Assembly: GCF_003254585.1 (NCBI RefSeq)
Contig: NZ_QJGZ01000038.1
Location: 310,001-374,000, forward strand
Reading direction: 5' to 3'
Length of the DNA: 64,000 nt
Source: Flavobacterium sharifuzzamanii
Lineage (GTDB): Bacteria; Bacteroidota; Bacteroidia; Flavobacteriales; Flavobacteriaceae
Part shown: positions 45,602 to 53,958 of the stretch, piece after piece
How positions within the stretch are numbered: position 1 is the stretch's first letter
Layout of the letters: the number at the start of each line of letters is the position of its first letter
Position numbers and translations under genes: made by a program
Notes under the pieces: generated by a model
Database searches by the model: none
Told to the model about the DNA's origin: nothing
Seen by the model: only the letters and a program-made list of their open reading frames with translations

Positions 45602-45919
45602 ATGGAAATTAGAAGAGATGTTTTTCAAGCAATAGCCGATCCTACCCGAAGAGCTATTTTAAGTTTAGTTGCCATTCAGGCTATGACACCTGGGGCAATT
45701 GCAGAGAATTTTAATTCGTCAAGACAGACTATTTCAAAACATATTCAGATTTTGAACGAATGTGAACTATTACACCAAACTCAAAACGGAAGAGAAATTT
45801 ATTATCATTTAAACCCAGAAAAAATGAAAGAAATTGACAAGTTCATCGAGCCATTTAGAAAAATGTGGGATGATCGTTTTAATAAGTTAGAAGCAATTAT
45901 GAAAAACTATAAAAAATAA
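45602..45919 (+). CDS. ArsR-type helix-turn-helix repressor
   Basis: A 105-residue winged-helix regulator: [36 protein letters not shown] as the recognition part, and [17 protein letters not shown] as the wing. No metal-binding cysteine motif is seen, so it belongs to the ArsR branch that pairs with SRPBCC proteins. I choose the ATG at 45602, because the longer frame covers the operator. It heads a four-gene operon and likely represses it. Confidence 0.88.
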   Translation: MEIRRDVFQAIADPTRRAILSLVAIQAMTPGAIAENFNSSRQTISKHIQILNECELLHQTQNGREIYYHLNPEKMKEIDKFIEPFRKMWDDRFNKLEAIMKNYKK

Positions 45920-45922
45920 ACC

Positions 45923-46390
45923 ATGGAAAAGAAAACAAAAATTCACGCCAAAGATGACAGACTAGATCTTGTGATTACCAGAGAATTTAATCTGCCAGTT
46001 GAATTATTATTTAAAGCTCACACCGAATCTGAAATTGTAGCGCAATGGATGGGTACCAAAGTCTTGAAGCTGGAAAGCAAAAAATATGGTGGATGGGAGT
46101 ATGAAACCAGCGATCCTAATGGAAATATAGTTTTTAAGGCAAATGGTGTTTTTCATGATTTTGTTCCGAATGAAAAAATAGTGCGCACTTTTGAAATGGA
46201 TAACGTCAATTTTGCGCCTCAATTAGAATTTTTGGAGTTTGAAAAACTAACAGCTGACACTAGCAAATTGACTATGCAGATCATTTATAAATCTATCGAG
46301 CATAGAATGACACAGTTAAAACTGCCATTCGCACAAGGATTAAATATGGCACACAACAGATTGGAAGAAATTGTAACTAAACTAAAATAA
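45923..46390 (+). CDS. SRPBCC/AHSA1-like protein
   Basis: A 155-residue START-fold protein. Seen: DLVITREFNLPVELLFKAHT, VAQWMGTKVLKLESKKYGGWEY, and a final LPFAQGLNMAHNRLEEIVT helix. These proteins hold hydrophobic ligands or act as cochaperone-like factors. Starts 3 bases after the ArsR gene; the ArsR-SRPBCC pairing is very common. Confidence 0.85.
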   Translation: MEKKTKIHAKDDRLDLVITREFNLPVELLFKAHTESEIVAQWMGTKVLKLESKKYGGWEYETSDPNGNIVFKANGVFHDFVPNEKIVRTFEMDNVNFAPQLEFLEFEKLTADTSKLTMQIIYKSIEHRMTQLKLPFAQGLNMAHNRLEEIVTKLK

Positions 46391-46395
46391 AAATC

Positions 46396-46773
46396 ATGAG
46401 CAAAAGAAATAAAATTATCTACTGGATTGCCACTTTATGGTTGGCTTTGGGAATGACGGCAACAGGAATTGTACAACTGATACCTGTAAAAGAAGAAGCA
46501 GAAATGATACAGAAGCTAGGCTATCCGCTTTATTTTTTAACGCTTTTAGGTGTTTGGAAGCTTTTAGGAGTAATTGCAATTTTAATTCCGAAATTTGGTT
46601 TACTGAAAGAATGGGCTTATGCAGGTTTCTTTTTTGCAATGTCGGGAGCTGTAGTTTCACATTTAGCTGTAAAAGATGACGTATCAGCACTTTTTGGACC
46701 AATATTATTGATTGTTTTAACTGTAGTTTCTTGGTATTTCAGACCAGAAACTAGAAGATGCAGTTCTAATTAA
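46396..46773 (+). CDS. DoxX-like membrane protein
   Basis: A 125-residue protein with four membrane helices, beginning IIYWIATLWLALGMTATGIV and holding LGYPLYFLTLLGVWKLLGVI, a DoxX-family core. Third gene of the ArsR operon, 5 bases after SRPBCC. The family is linked to quinone or redox membrane functions, but its role in this cassette is unknown. Confidence 0.83.
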   Translation: MSKRNKIIYWIATLWLALGMTATGIVQLIPVKEEAEMIQKLGYPLYFLTLLGVWKLLGVIAILIPKFGLLKEWAYAGFFFAMSGAVVSHLAVKDDVSALFGPILLIVLTVVSWYFRPETRRCSSN

Positions 46774-46785
46774 AAACTTAGAAAA

Positions 46786-47343
46786 ATGAAAAAGGAACTT
46801 ACCGTAAACGAACAAGACGAATTATTGAGCATACTAGAAAAGCGTTTTGAAAAGAATAAAAACCGTCACGAGAATCTAGATTGGTCAAAAATTGAAGCCA
46901 AACTGAAAGCTAATCCATCAAAACTATGGTCACTTGATGAAATGGAAAGGACTGAAGGCGAGCCAGATGTAATTGGATACGATTCAAAAACTGAAGAATA
47001 TCTTTTTGTAGATTGCTCAGCCGAGAGCCCAAAAGGTCGTAGAAGTATCTGTTACGATCATGAAGCGCTCGAAAAGAGAAAAGAACATAAACCAGCTGAC
47101 AGCGCTATAAATATGGCGGAACAAATGAGAATTGAAATCTTAAATGAACAGCAATACAAAGAACTTCAAAAATTAGGAAAATTTGATGCCAAAACGTCAA
47201 GCTGGATTTTAACTCCGCCAGAAATAAGAAAGCTGGGCGGTGCAATTTTCTCAGATTTTAGATATAATACGGTTTTTGTTTACCATAATGGTGCAGAATC
47301 GTATTATGCAGCGAGAGGCTTTCGTGGTTTGCTGAGAGTTTAA
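46786..47343 (+). CDS. DUF4256 family protein
   Basis: A 185-residue soluble protein. Seen: DEMERTEGEPDVIGYDSKTE, FVDCSAESPKGRRSICYD, and KLGGAIFSDFRYNTVFVYHN, the conserved core of DUF4256. Fourth gene of the ArsR operon, 12 bases after DoxX. Part of its 3' end is duplicated at 47478-47511, beyond a small palindromic element. Confidence 0.82.
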   Translation: MKKELTVNEQDELLSILEKRFEKNKNRHENLDWSKIEAKLKANPSKLWSLDEMERTEGEPDVIGYDSKTEEYLFVDCSAESPKGRRSICYDHEALEKRKEHKPADSAINMAEQMRIEILNEQQYKELQKLGKFDAKTSSWILTPPEIRKLGGAIFSDFRYNTVFVYHNGAESYYAARGFRGLLRV

Positions 47344-47511
47344 GATAATTCATTTCGTAGGAACGTTTGATTATTTTTTTATATGTATTGTCATAAAAAT
47401 CAAGTGTCCCTACAGGACACATACAGACTGATTTTCTCTTTCTACCGACGAGATATCCTACGGAATATATTTTACTAATTATGCTGCGAGAGGCTAGAGT
47501 TTAAGATAATT
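47303..47511. repeat. partial duplication of the DUF4256 gene end flanking an inserted element
   Basis: 47303-47320 recurs at 47478-47495 with one mismatch, and 47335-47350 recurs exactly at 47496-47511; 14 bases of the gene copy are missing from the second. The 127 bases between the copies carry the MITE-like element at 47352-47466. Confidence 0.75.
47352..47466. mobile_element. MITE-like 115-base element
   Basis: Terminal inverted repeats ATTTCGTAGGA (47352-47362) and TCCTACGGAAT (47456-47466) match at 10 of 11 positions; inside is a GTGTCC-N5-GGACAC hairpin (47404-47420). No ORF. It is bordered by the DUF4256 end and its degenerate copy. I infer a non-autonomous element; no transposase is present. 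Confidence 0.45.
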
Positions 47512-47552
47512 GCAGGGAATTAGATTACAAGCTTAATAAATGTTTTGAAAAC

Positions 47553-47628
47553 ATAGCCTGTGGTTTCAACCACAGGACACGAATTGTTTTTTTTTGATTG
47601 TGTTCCCGTGGTTGAAACCACAGGCTAT
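47553..47628. repeat. REP-like double palindrome, AT-richer copy
   Basis: Same plan as 567-640: two 25-base arms (47553-47577 and 47604-47628) in inverse orientation, each a hairpin around GGTTTCAACC or its complement. The left arm differs from 567-591 only by CGC to TGT and GCG to ACA, three paired changes that keep the stem. The right arm has one mispair. Confidence 0.82.
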
Positions 47629-47646
47629 ATTTCAGAAAAAATCATT

Positions 47647-47677
47647 AAAAAAGAGGCTTTTTAAAAGCCTCTTTTTT
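47647..47677. terminator. terminator overlapping the DUF2200 stop
   Basis: A 15-base perfect stem (47647-47661 with 47663-47677) with a tiny loop. Its right end includes the stop codon of the minus-strand DUF2200 gene. Confidence 0.78.
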
Positions 47678-48026
47678 ATTCTCTTAAAATCTTTTCCATT
47701 TTTCTTCCTTTGGCGATTTCATCAATTAATTTGTCGAGATATCGCATTTTTTGAATTAAGGGATCTTCAATCTCTTCTACACGATAGCCGCAGATTACTC
47801 CTGTAATTTTAGAAGCGTTCGGATTTAGTTCTGGAGCTTCGGCAAAGAAAGTTTGAAAGTCAACTTTTTTATCAATTTGTTCTTGAAGTTGCTTGTCACT
47901 ATATCCTGTTAACCATTTTATTACGATGTCTAGTTCTTCTTTAGTACGTCCCTTTTTTTCTACTTTTTGAATATATAAAGGATATACGCTAGAAAATAAT
48001 AACTTATATACTCGTTCGGTTTTCAT
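47676..48026 (-). CDS. DUF2200 family protein
   Basis: A 116-residue protein beginning [20 protein letters not shown], with [17 protein letters not shown] and [20 protein letters not shown], matching DUF2200 (relatives of the TfoX/YjhX-size uncharacterised proteins). Function unknown. Monocistronic; the stop is inside a terminator stem. Confidence 0.78.
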   Translation of the reverse strand: MKTERVYKLLFSSVYPLYIQKVEKKGRTKEELDIVIKWLTGYSDKQLQEQIDKKVDFQTFFAEAPELNPNASKITGVICGYRVEEIEDPLIQKMRYLDKLIDEIAKGRKMEKILRE

Positions 48027-48147
48027 AAAGCATTTTTTTAGAAAGAATTTTTAATTTTAATGTAAATATAATTCAAAACTTTAAAAACCTGAATACAAGA
48101 ATTATTTATAACTTAGATTTTGAAAAACAATCTTAAAAATTACTGAA

Positions 48148-48546
48148 ATGGAAAATAATTCAAACGATACAACACCAAAAGTGACTGGCCTTGGCGGTAT
48201 TTTCTTTTTTATGGATAATCCGAAAGAAACCAAAGAATGGTATGCTAAGAATTTAGGATTAGAAATCAACGAATGGGGTTCTGCAAGTTTTGAATCTAGA
48301 AATCTAGAAAATCCAGAAGAGATAGAATCTACACAATGGTGTCCTTTTAAGAAAGGGGATGAATATTTTGCTCCTTCTAAAAAAGAATTCATGGTAAACT
48401 ATCGAGTTCAGAATATTGAAGGTCTTGTAGAAAAACTGAAAGCAAACGGAGTTACGATTCTTGATGATATCGAAACCTATGAATATGGCAAGTTTGTACA
48501 CATTATGGATACAGAAGGTAATAAAATTGAGCTTTGGGAACCTTGA
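48148..48546 (+). CDS. VOC family protein
   Basis: A 132-residue glyoxalase/bleomycin-resistance-fold protein: GLGGIFFFMDNPKETKEWYA, LGLEINEWGSASFESRN, and FVHIMDTEGNKIELWEP at the C terminus, where the Glu is a typical metal ligand. Substrate unknown. The gene stands alone. Confidence 0.85.
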   Translation: MENNSNDTTPKVTGLGGIFFFMDNPKETKEWYAKNLGLEINEWGSASFESRNLENPEEIESTQWCPFKKGDEYFAPSKKEFMVNYRVQNIEGLVEKLKANGVTILDDIETYEYGKFVHIMDTEGNKIELWEP

Positions 48547-48604
48547 TTTAGTTATAAATTATGAGTTATGAGTTATGAGTTATTGCTAAACATTTGAAAA
48601 TAAT

Positions 48605-49126
48605 ATGTTTAATACATTAGTTAAAATAAATTGTCATTCAAAAAGTAAGTTTTTAAAACTCTTTGCTGGCAATTTATTAGAGAAATTATATTGTTGCGAA
48701 ATAAACTGTGCAGAAATGGATAAAACCATTTTGTTTGCGCATCACGGACGCGGATGTACAATCGTGGCATCTAAAATCTGTGCGAATGTGGTTATTTTTC
48801 AAAACGTATCCATTGGAGCCAATTTGAAGTACAATAAAATCAATAACGAATGGGAGAACGTCGGAAATCCAATTATTGCTAAAAATGTCATTATTGCTGA
48901 TGGCGCCAAAATTTTAGGTCCAATAGTTATTGGCGAAAATTCAGTTATTGGCGCGGGAGCTATCATAACCAAAAATATACCTGCAAATAGTGTGGCTTAT
49001 GGCGTGAATCAATTTAAGCCAAAGGATAAAAACTATGATTTGATATTTAGTCCAAACATGATTAATCCTCAGCAAATAATACATGCAAATAAAAAATTAG
49101 TGGTTAATTTTAATCACGGGAACTGA
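48605..49126 (+). CDS. serine acetyltransferase-like hexapeptide-repeat transferase
   Basis: A 173-residue left-handed beta-helix protein. Seen: hexapeptide runs such as NPIIAKNVIIADGAKILGPI and VIGENSVIGAGAIITKNIPA, with HHGRGCTIVASKI corresponding to the catalytic His region of SAT-like enzymes. It lacks the long N-terminal helical domain of CysE, so serine may not be the acceptor; sugar or other amino groups are possible. Not near cysteine genes. Confidence 0.75.
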   Translation: MFNTLVKINCHSKSKFLKLFAGNLLEKLYCCEINCAEMDKTILFAHHGRGCTIVASKICANVVIFQNVSIGANLKYNKINNEWENVGNPIIAKNVIIADGAKILGPIVIGENSVIGAGAIITKNIPANSVAYGVNQFKPKDKNYDLIFSPNMINPQQIIHANKKLVVNFNHGN

Positions 49127-49258
49127 TTGCTAAACTGCAATATATAATTTACTAATTCTTTCATGTACGAAATTTAGGTGCAAGTTTTTATTGAAAATTT
49201 GCGATATGGTAAAAAAAACTGTAGATGTATTTATATTAGCAAAAAGAAATTAAACCAA

Positions 49259-49846
49259 ATGAAATTAATTCAACAGCTTCTATTCTTATTTTTTATCAAT
49301 TTTGCATGTAGTCAGAATTATAGGGAAGCATCAATAATTTTTAATGACAGCAGTTCTATTCAAGGTTTTGCCGAAATTAAAAATAATGTTATTTATTTTA
49401 AAATAAAACAAGAAGACAAAGCTGATAAATGGAGTTACGATATTGTAAAAGGTTTAATTTTTGCAGCGTATGGATATTCTGAAAAATATGAATATGTTGA
49501 ATTTGAACATTCAAAACCAAAATTACTTCAGGTTGTTGAAGAAGGATATGTAAATCTTTATCGAGATGCTAAAATATATTTTAAAGGAGGAAATACAAAT
49601 TTTGACGCAAACAACCTCCCAACAAATACTGATGGTAGTTGGGAAATGTCTGAAGCATTTTATGTAAAACGTAAAACGGAATTATATGTCACAGATATTA
49701 AGTTCAGTTTTAATTTGAGAGCCAAAAAATACTTTGGAGATTGTAAAAAAGTGATAGAAAGAATCAATAATAAGAAATTCACTAAAAAGAACATTAAAGA
49801 TATGGTCTTCTTTTATAATGAATATTGTGGTTCTGATGACGAGTAA
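49259..49846 (+). CDS. secreted protein of unknown function
   Basis: A 195-residue protein with a signal peptide (MKLIQQLLFLFFINFACSQ); the Cys near the end could instead be a lipobox (NFAC). The mature part has REASIIFNDSSSIQGFAEIK, then DKWSYDIVKGLIFAAYGY. Late lysine-rich helices end in FYNEYCGSDDE. I do not recognise a family. The ATG at 49259 is preferred, because the frame before it lacks signal features. Confidence 0.55.
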   Translation: MKLIQQLLFLFFINFACSQNYREASIIFNDSSSIQGFAEIKNNVIYFKIKQEDKADKWSYDIVKGLIFAAYGYSEKYEYVEFEHSKPKLLQVVEEGYVNLYRDAKIYFKGGNTNFDANNLPTNTDGSWEMSEAFYVKRKTELYVTDIKFSFNLRAKKYFGDCKKVIERINNKKFTKKNIKDMVFFYNEYCGSDDE

Positions 49847-49856
49847 TGTGTTAAAA

Positions 49857-50252
49857 CTACATTCCAGGCCAATATAAAAAATTGAATTTATGGCCGTCTG
49901 GATCAGAAAAACCAAAAGTATACCCCAATTGGTAGTTTTCTGGTTCAGAGAAAATAGTTCCACCAACTTTTTTAACTTTATCATACCAAAGATCTACTTC
50001 TTCCCTGCTCTCTGCAGAAAGCGAAAAGATAATTTCATTCTCATTTTTAGCATTTACTAAACTGCCTTTTAAAGCAGTTTTAAATCTATCGGTTGTAAAA
50101 AAGTTGATAATAAAACTATTCTCTGCAATAGAAAAGCTTACAATTTCGTCTGTGTTTTGTCCATTTTGTTTAAAGCCTAAATCAGTATAGAATTGAATTG
50201 TTTTCTGCAAATCGTTTGAAACCAAGTTGGCCCATATCATTTTAGTTTTCAT
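49857..50252 (-). CDS. VOC family protein
   Basis: A 131-residue glyoxalase-fold protein: IWANLVSNDLQKTIQFYTDL, FSIAENSFIINFFTTDRF, and LGYTFGFSDPDGHKFNFLYW. The final strand keeps the DPDGH core. Substrate unknown. The gene is monocistronic, convergent with the secreted unknown on its left. Confidence 0.83.
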   Translation of the reverse strand: MKTKMIWANLVSNDLQKTIQFYTDLGFKQNGQNTDEIVSFSIAENSFIINFFTTDRFKTALKGSLVNAKNENEIIFSLSAESREEVDLWYDKVKKVGGTIFSEPENYQLGYTFGFSDPDGHKFNFLYWPGM

Positions 50253-50329
50253 AAACTTTAGTTTTAATTGATTATAACTAAGTTAATGATAATCAATTAA
50301 ATTTATAGAAAATTTTTAATCTTAAATGA

Positions 50330-50827
50330 TTAAAAAGCAATTCCAAACTGAAAGCCTACCGTAAAACTAGCTGGATGATCGTTGCCAAAACGAACAGGTA
50401 AAGGCACAGCAACATAATAACTGCAACTGCTATTCTTTATAATTATTTTATTAAAAATAGGGGTAAAACCATATCTTCCACTAGTTTCAAAAGCAGCTCT
50501 ACCAGCAAATGTATACCCCTTTCCTAAAGCAACCAAAACTCCTGGATGAAACAGTAGATTGGTCACTTTGCTTGTTCCCTGATCGTCTTTTATGTTTGGA
50601 ACCATTTCAAAAGAAAATCCGATTTTTTCATTTTTCCAGATATTAATGCCTGTAGGGAAACCAACAGCATAATAATCTCTAAAGTTTACAGTAGTTTCAT
50701 CTTTATTTATAGTGACAATAGGATGCATAATACCAAAGTATCCTGTTATTTTTGGATATGTAGTTTGCGAGAAAGCCTTAAAACCAACAAATAATAAGGC
50801 AAAAAAGAAAGTGTACTTAGAAGACAT
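50330..50827 (-). CDS. secreted, probably outer-membrane beta-barrel-like protein
   Basis: A 165-residue protein with a signal peptide (FFFALLFVGFKAFS). The mature part has amphipathic strands with aromatic ends such as INIWKNEKIGFSFEMVPN and a C-terminal VGFQFGIAF, ending in Phe as beta-barrel proteins often do. Function unknown. A -7 TAGCTTTG lies at 50860-50853. Confidence 0.6.
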   Translation of the reverse strand: MSSKYTFFFALLFVGFKAFSQTTYPKITGYFGIMHPIVTINKDETTVNFRDYYAVGFPTGINIWKNEKIGFSFEMVPNIKDDQGTSKVTNLLFHPGVLVALGKGYTFAGRAAFETSGRYGFTPIFNKIIIKNSSCSYYVAVPLPVRFGNDHPASFTVGFQFGIAF

Positions 50828-50910
50828 TGTTTTATAATTTTGGTTATAAAAACAAAGCTAGAAGCATCTGCGATCAAAAAATAGAACCCAATTTACCTTT
50901 TGTATCTGGT

Positions 50911-51753
50911 TTACTTTTTTGACTTTTTTCTATAAGCAGAAGGATTTTTCCCTGTATGGAGCTTAAAAATTCTGGTAAAATGACTTTGGTCTGAAAAGCC
51001 GGTCATGTAAGCTATTTCAGTTAAATTATGAGAGGAATTTTCGATAAGATTGATTGCTTTTTCAATGCGAAGTTTTCTAACATATTCGCCAAAATTTAAA
51101 TCTTCAAAATGTTTAGAAAATTCTCGTGATAAATAGGACGGATTTAAATCTAATTCGCTTGAAATTTTCTTTAAATCAAAAGCAAATTGAGCATCAACCT
51201 GATCTTGAATTAAGTTCTTTAAATCCTTTACCCAAGAAGGTGTTTTTCCTAATGCTTTTTTGTCTTTTAGAAATTTGTTATAGACTTCATGCAGCAGTTT
51301 CTCAAACGGACTATTTTGCAGATGATTTTGCTGATATAAGTGTGTAGCCCAGCTGTATAAGGCGTCATACAAAAGCATTCCTTTTTCTAGCAGCTCGTAA
51401 TCATCAGTGATATTATAAGCTAGTCCAGCAGAAATAGCCCAAAGCCCAGCTGATTCTTTTGCAATTTCATGTCTATCAGTATCTGCGCCACGCACAATTC
51501 CTGCGATAATTTTAACCGCTGGATCTTTTATATCATATTTCTTTATGATATAATCAAAGGTGCATTCTTCATTATAATGCGTAAATTCAACATTTGGAAC
51601 ATCAAACGGAATAGCATCAAGTTCTCTCGATTTTGCCATAACATCATCAAAAGGGACATAGATAAATTCAGATTCAGGATCAACAAATTTTCGAATCAGC
51701 CACGGACAGGCAATTCGATCTATTTTTGGTCTTTCTCTAGTGATCCATTTCAT
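50911..51753 (-). CDS. ChrB C-terminal-domain/AraC helix-turn-helix fusion
   Basis: A 280-residue fusion. Residues 1-135 match the chromate-resistance ChrB C-terminal domain (MKWITRERPKIDRIACPWLI, PNVEFTHYNEECTFDYI, IVRGADTDRHE). Residues about 185-280 are an AraC-type double helix-turn-helix (LDLNPSYLSREFSKHFEDL; GFSDQSHFTRIFKLHTGKNP). The ChrB part would sense, the AraC part would bind DNA. No chromate transporter ChrA is nearby. The ATG at 51753 begins the domain exactly; TTG two codons earlier is ignored. Confidence 0.85.
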   Translation of the reverse strand: MKWITRERPKIDRIACPWLIRKFVDPESEFIYVPFDDVMAKSRELDAIPFDVPNVEFTHYNEECTFDYIIKKYDIKDPAVKIIAGIVRGADTDRHEIAKESAGLWAISAGLAYNITDDYELLEKGMLLYDALYSWATHLYQQNHLQNSPFEKLLHEVYNKFLKDKKALGKTPSWVKDLKNLIQDQVDAQFAFDLKKISSELDLNPSYLSREFSKHFEDLNFGEYVRKLRIEKAINLIENSSHNLTEIAYMTGFSDQSHFTRIFKLHTGKNPSAYRKKSKK

Positions 51754-51969
51754 ATTCAAATGTAATTGGAAAGGGATTTTTTTTAAAGTTTTAGCTAAAC
51801 TACATCTATTTACGAGTTTTTCAAAAACTTGAATTATAAAGTTTTGGGATTTTTGATTGATCCCGAATTGGAGCTAAAGAAAACTTTTAAATTAATTATC
51901 TCCAATAAAGAGCTGTTTCTAAATGATTTTTCTAATTTTAAACTCTTATTATGCCTTATAAAACAATAT

Positions 51970-52473
51970 ATGATCTTAGCTTTTGATACTTATTACTTTG
52001 ACCAAAAAGCAAAAACAATCTGTCTAGAATTTGCAGAATGGAATGAAGATAAAAACTTTAAAATTTATTCTGAAATAATAGACAATGTAGCGGAATATAT
52101 TCCTGGAGAATTTTATAAAAGAGAATTGCCATGCATTTTGAGTTTATTAAATCAAACTGATTTGTCTAATGTTGAAGTAATCGTTGTTGATGGCTTTGTG
52201 TACTTAAATGATGAACAGAAATATGGTTTGGGTGGTTATTTGTATGAAAAACTGAATAAAAAAATTCCGATTATTGGTGTTGCCAAAACAAATTTTGCCT
52301 CTATAGAAAAGAACAAAAAAGCACTTTTTAGAGGCGACAGCAAGAAACCGCTATATATTACTTCTATCGGAATCGATTTGGACGAAGCTTTTAAAAAAGT
52401 TGAAAGTATGCATGGAGAATTTAGAATGCCAACTTTATTAAAAGAACTGGATAGATTGACAAAAGAAAATTAA
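51970..52473 (+). CDS. endonuclease V family protein, short form
   Basis: Deaminated-base (inosine) endonuclease family of DNA repair. At 167 residues from the ATG at 51970 it begins almost at the first catalytic Asp: D6 in LAFDTYY, E52 in FYKRELPC, D74 in VVDGFVYL. The spacing of 46 and 22 matches the family's three metal ligands; Y43 in EYIP fits the wedge, and FRMPT near the end follows a conserved His (MHGEF). The usual N-terminal 35-40 residues are missing unless the open frame back to 51829 is used. It converges on the ECF sigma gene with a 4-base overlap. Confidence 0.8.
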   Translation: MILAFDTYYFDQKAKTICLEFAEWNEDKNFKIYSEIIDNVAEYIPGEFYKRELPCILSLLNQTDLSNVEVIVVDGFVYLNDEQKYGLGGYLYEKLNKKIPIIGVAKTNFASIEKNKKALFRGDSKKPLYITSIGIDLDEAFKKVESMHGEFRMPTLLKELDRLTKEN

Positions 52474-53054
52474 TAATCTAAAATCATCTTATTTTTTTCT
52501 ATGATTTTTCTCAGATTATTCATAGCATAACGCATTCTTCCTAATGCTGTGTTTATGCTAATTTCTTTCTCTTCAGATATTTCCTTAAAACTCATATTCT
52601 GATAAATCCGCATTATCACTATTTCTTTTTGATCATCTGCAAGTTCTTCTATAAGTTTCTTGATGTCAGTTTGAATTTGATTTGTGATTGTTTGATCTTC
52701 AATATTTTGAGAGTCACTCTGCATGATAGAAAAAATAGAAAAATCTTCAGTTTCCCTTTGCATTGGCATACGATTTACTTTTCGAAAGTGATCAATAATT
52801 AAGTTGTGGGAAATTCTTAATACCCAAGAAAGGAATTTTTCTTCCTCTTTATAGAGATCACCTTTTAAAGTTTTGATTACTTTAATAAAAGTGTCCTGAA
52901 AAATATCATTTGAAATATCTTTATCTTTAATCTTAGAATTTATAAAACTATATATTCTAGATTCATGTCTTTTGATTAATGTAGAGAGAGCCTCTTCATT
53001 GCCTTCTAGATATTTCTTTATTAGTACAGAGTCAGGAATATTCAAATCAATCAT
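52470..53054 (-). CDS. ECF RNA polymerase sigma factor
   Basis: A 194-residue sigma-70 family member. Region 2: DISNDIFQDTFIKVIKTLKG and FLSWVLRISHNLIIDHFRK. Region 4: LADDQKEIVIMRIYQNMSFK and a helix-turn-helix ending NTALGRMRYAMNNLRKI. No anti-sigma gene is adjacent, so the control is unknown. A -7 TATTTTTG lies at 53089-53082. Confidence 0.92.
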   Translation of the reverse strand: MIDLNIPDSVLIKKYLEGNEEALSTLIKRHESRIYSFINSKIKDKDISNDIFQDTFIKVIKTLKGDLYKEEEKFLSWVLRISHNLIIDHFRKVNRMPMQRETEDFSIFSIMQSDSQNIEDQTITNQIQTDIKKLIEELADDQKEIVIMRIYQNMSFKEISEEKEISINTALGRMRYAMNNLRKIIEKNKMILDY

Positions 53055-53124
53055 AGCATCAAAATTTTAATTTTCATGATGCAAAAATAGTATTGGCTTG
53101 AATGTCCTTTTGCCTTTAGAAGAC

Positions 53125-53160
53125 TTTAAACCATTAAAATAAGTTTTTTAATGGTTTAAA
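53125..53160 (-). terminator. hairpin between the HD hydrolase and sigma genes
   Basis: TTTAAACCATTAAA (53125-53138) pairs perfectly with 53147-53160. No T run follows on the minus strand, so it may be a weak terminator or a processing site. Confidence 0.5.
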
Positions 53161-53238
53161 TCTTTCTTGCATTTAGCTATGACGCAAATACATTATAGAA
53201 ATTGCTAAAGTCTTTAATTTCTTAAGGAGTTTTTGCTA

Positions 53239-53820
53239 TTACAATTGATTAGCAGTGCTAAGAAAACGATTATATTCTCGAATTTTATTTTTTAACCTGT
53301 CTGCTAAATAGACATTTCCATCTTTAAGTTCATTATATATAATTTCGGCTTCTTCGATATATTTTAACTTTTTCTCGTCGTTCCAATAATATGGAGGCTC
53401 GTATAAATTGCATATTCTGTCGGCCATTTTCACAGCCCAAACTTCTATTGGCTGTTTTTTAATTCTGTTTAAACTATCACGCATTTTTTCAAATGAATCC
53501 TCAATTTCTTCATTTTTGGTTAATGCCAAAACCCCAGATGCAACTTGAGATCCAAACAAATCGACAACTTTTTCATAAGTAAATGCCGTGTCTTCGATAG
53601 TATCATGAAGCATGGCACATTTTACTGCCAAATCGGAATTCATATTCTCTGTTAACCGCACGGCATTTAAAACTTCAAAAACGACACTTCCGATATGATT
53701 GATGTATTCTACTCTTTCGCCTTCATCACTCCCACCGTATTTTTGTCCGTCATGAAGTTTTGAGACTAATTGCCAAGTATTTTGAATTTCGTCTATTGAC
53801 CAATCTTTTTGCTGCTTCAT
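53239..53820 (-). CDS. HD-domain hydrolase, Mesh1/small-alarmone-hydrolase-like
   Basis: A 193-residue metal-dependent phosphohydrolase. Seen: LHDGQKYGG followed by H42, H72-D73 in AMLHDTIEDT and D134 in VKMADRICNL, the four-ligand HD pattern, with EDT as in the hydrolase half of RelA/SpoT. No synthetase domain is present, which fits the small hydrolases that clear (p)ppGpp or NADPH-like substrates. Substrate remains an inference. Confidence 0.8.
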   Translation of the reverse strand: MKQQKDWSIDEIQNTWQLVSKLHDGQKYGGSDEGERVEYINHIGSVVFEVLNAVRLTENMNSDLAVKCAMLHDTIEDTAFTYEKVVDLFGSQVASGVLALTKNEEIEDSFEKMRDSLNRIKKQPIEVWAVKMADRICNLYEPPYYWNDEKKLKYIEEAEIIYNELKDGNVYLADRLKNKIREYNRFLSTANQL

Positions 53821-53958
53821 CTTTATGTTTTTATTTTTTAGATTGAATGTAATTTAGAACTTTTTCTAAAGATTTGCAACAATTCAATAGCTTACTCACT
53901 ATTTTAAATTGTTGGAATGATTGTATATTAGCGTAAAATAAATACTGAATCGTTTGAA

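Noticed and set aside
51757..51764. TACATTTG on the minus strand just before the ChrB-AraC start
   Set aside because: It would start transcription at or beyond the ATG at 51753, and the domain begins exactly there, so it is probably chance.
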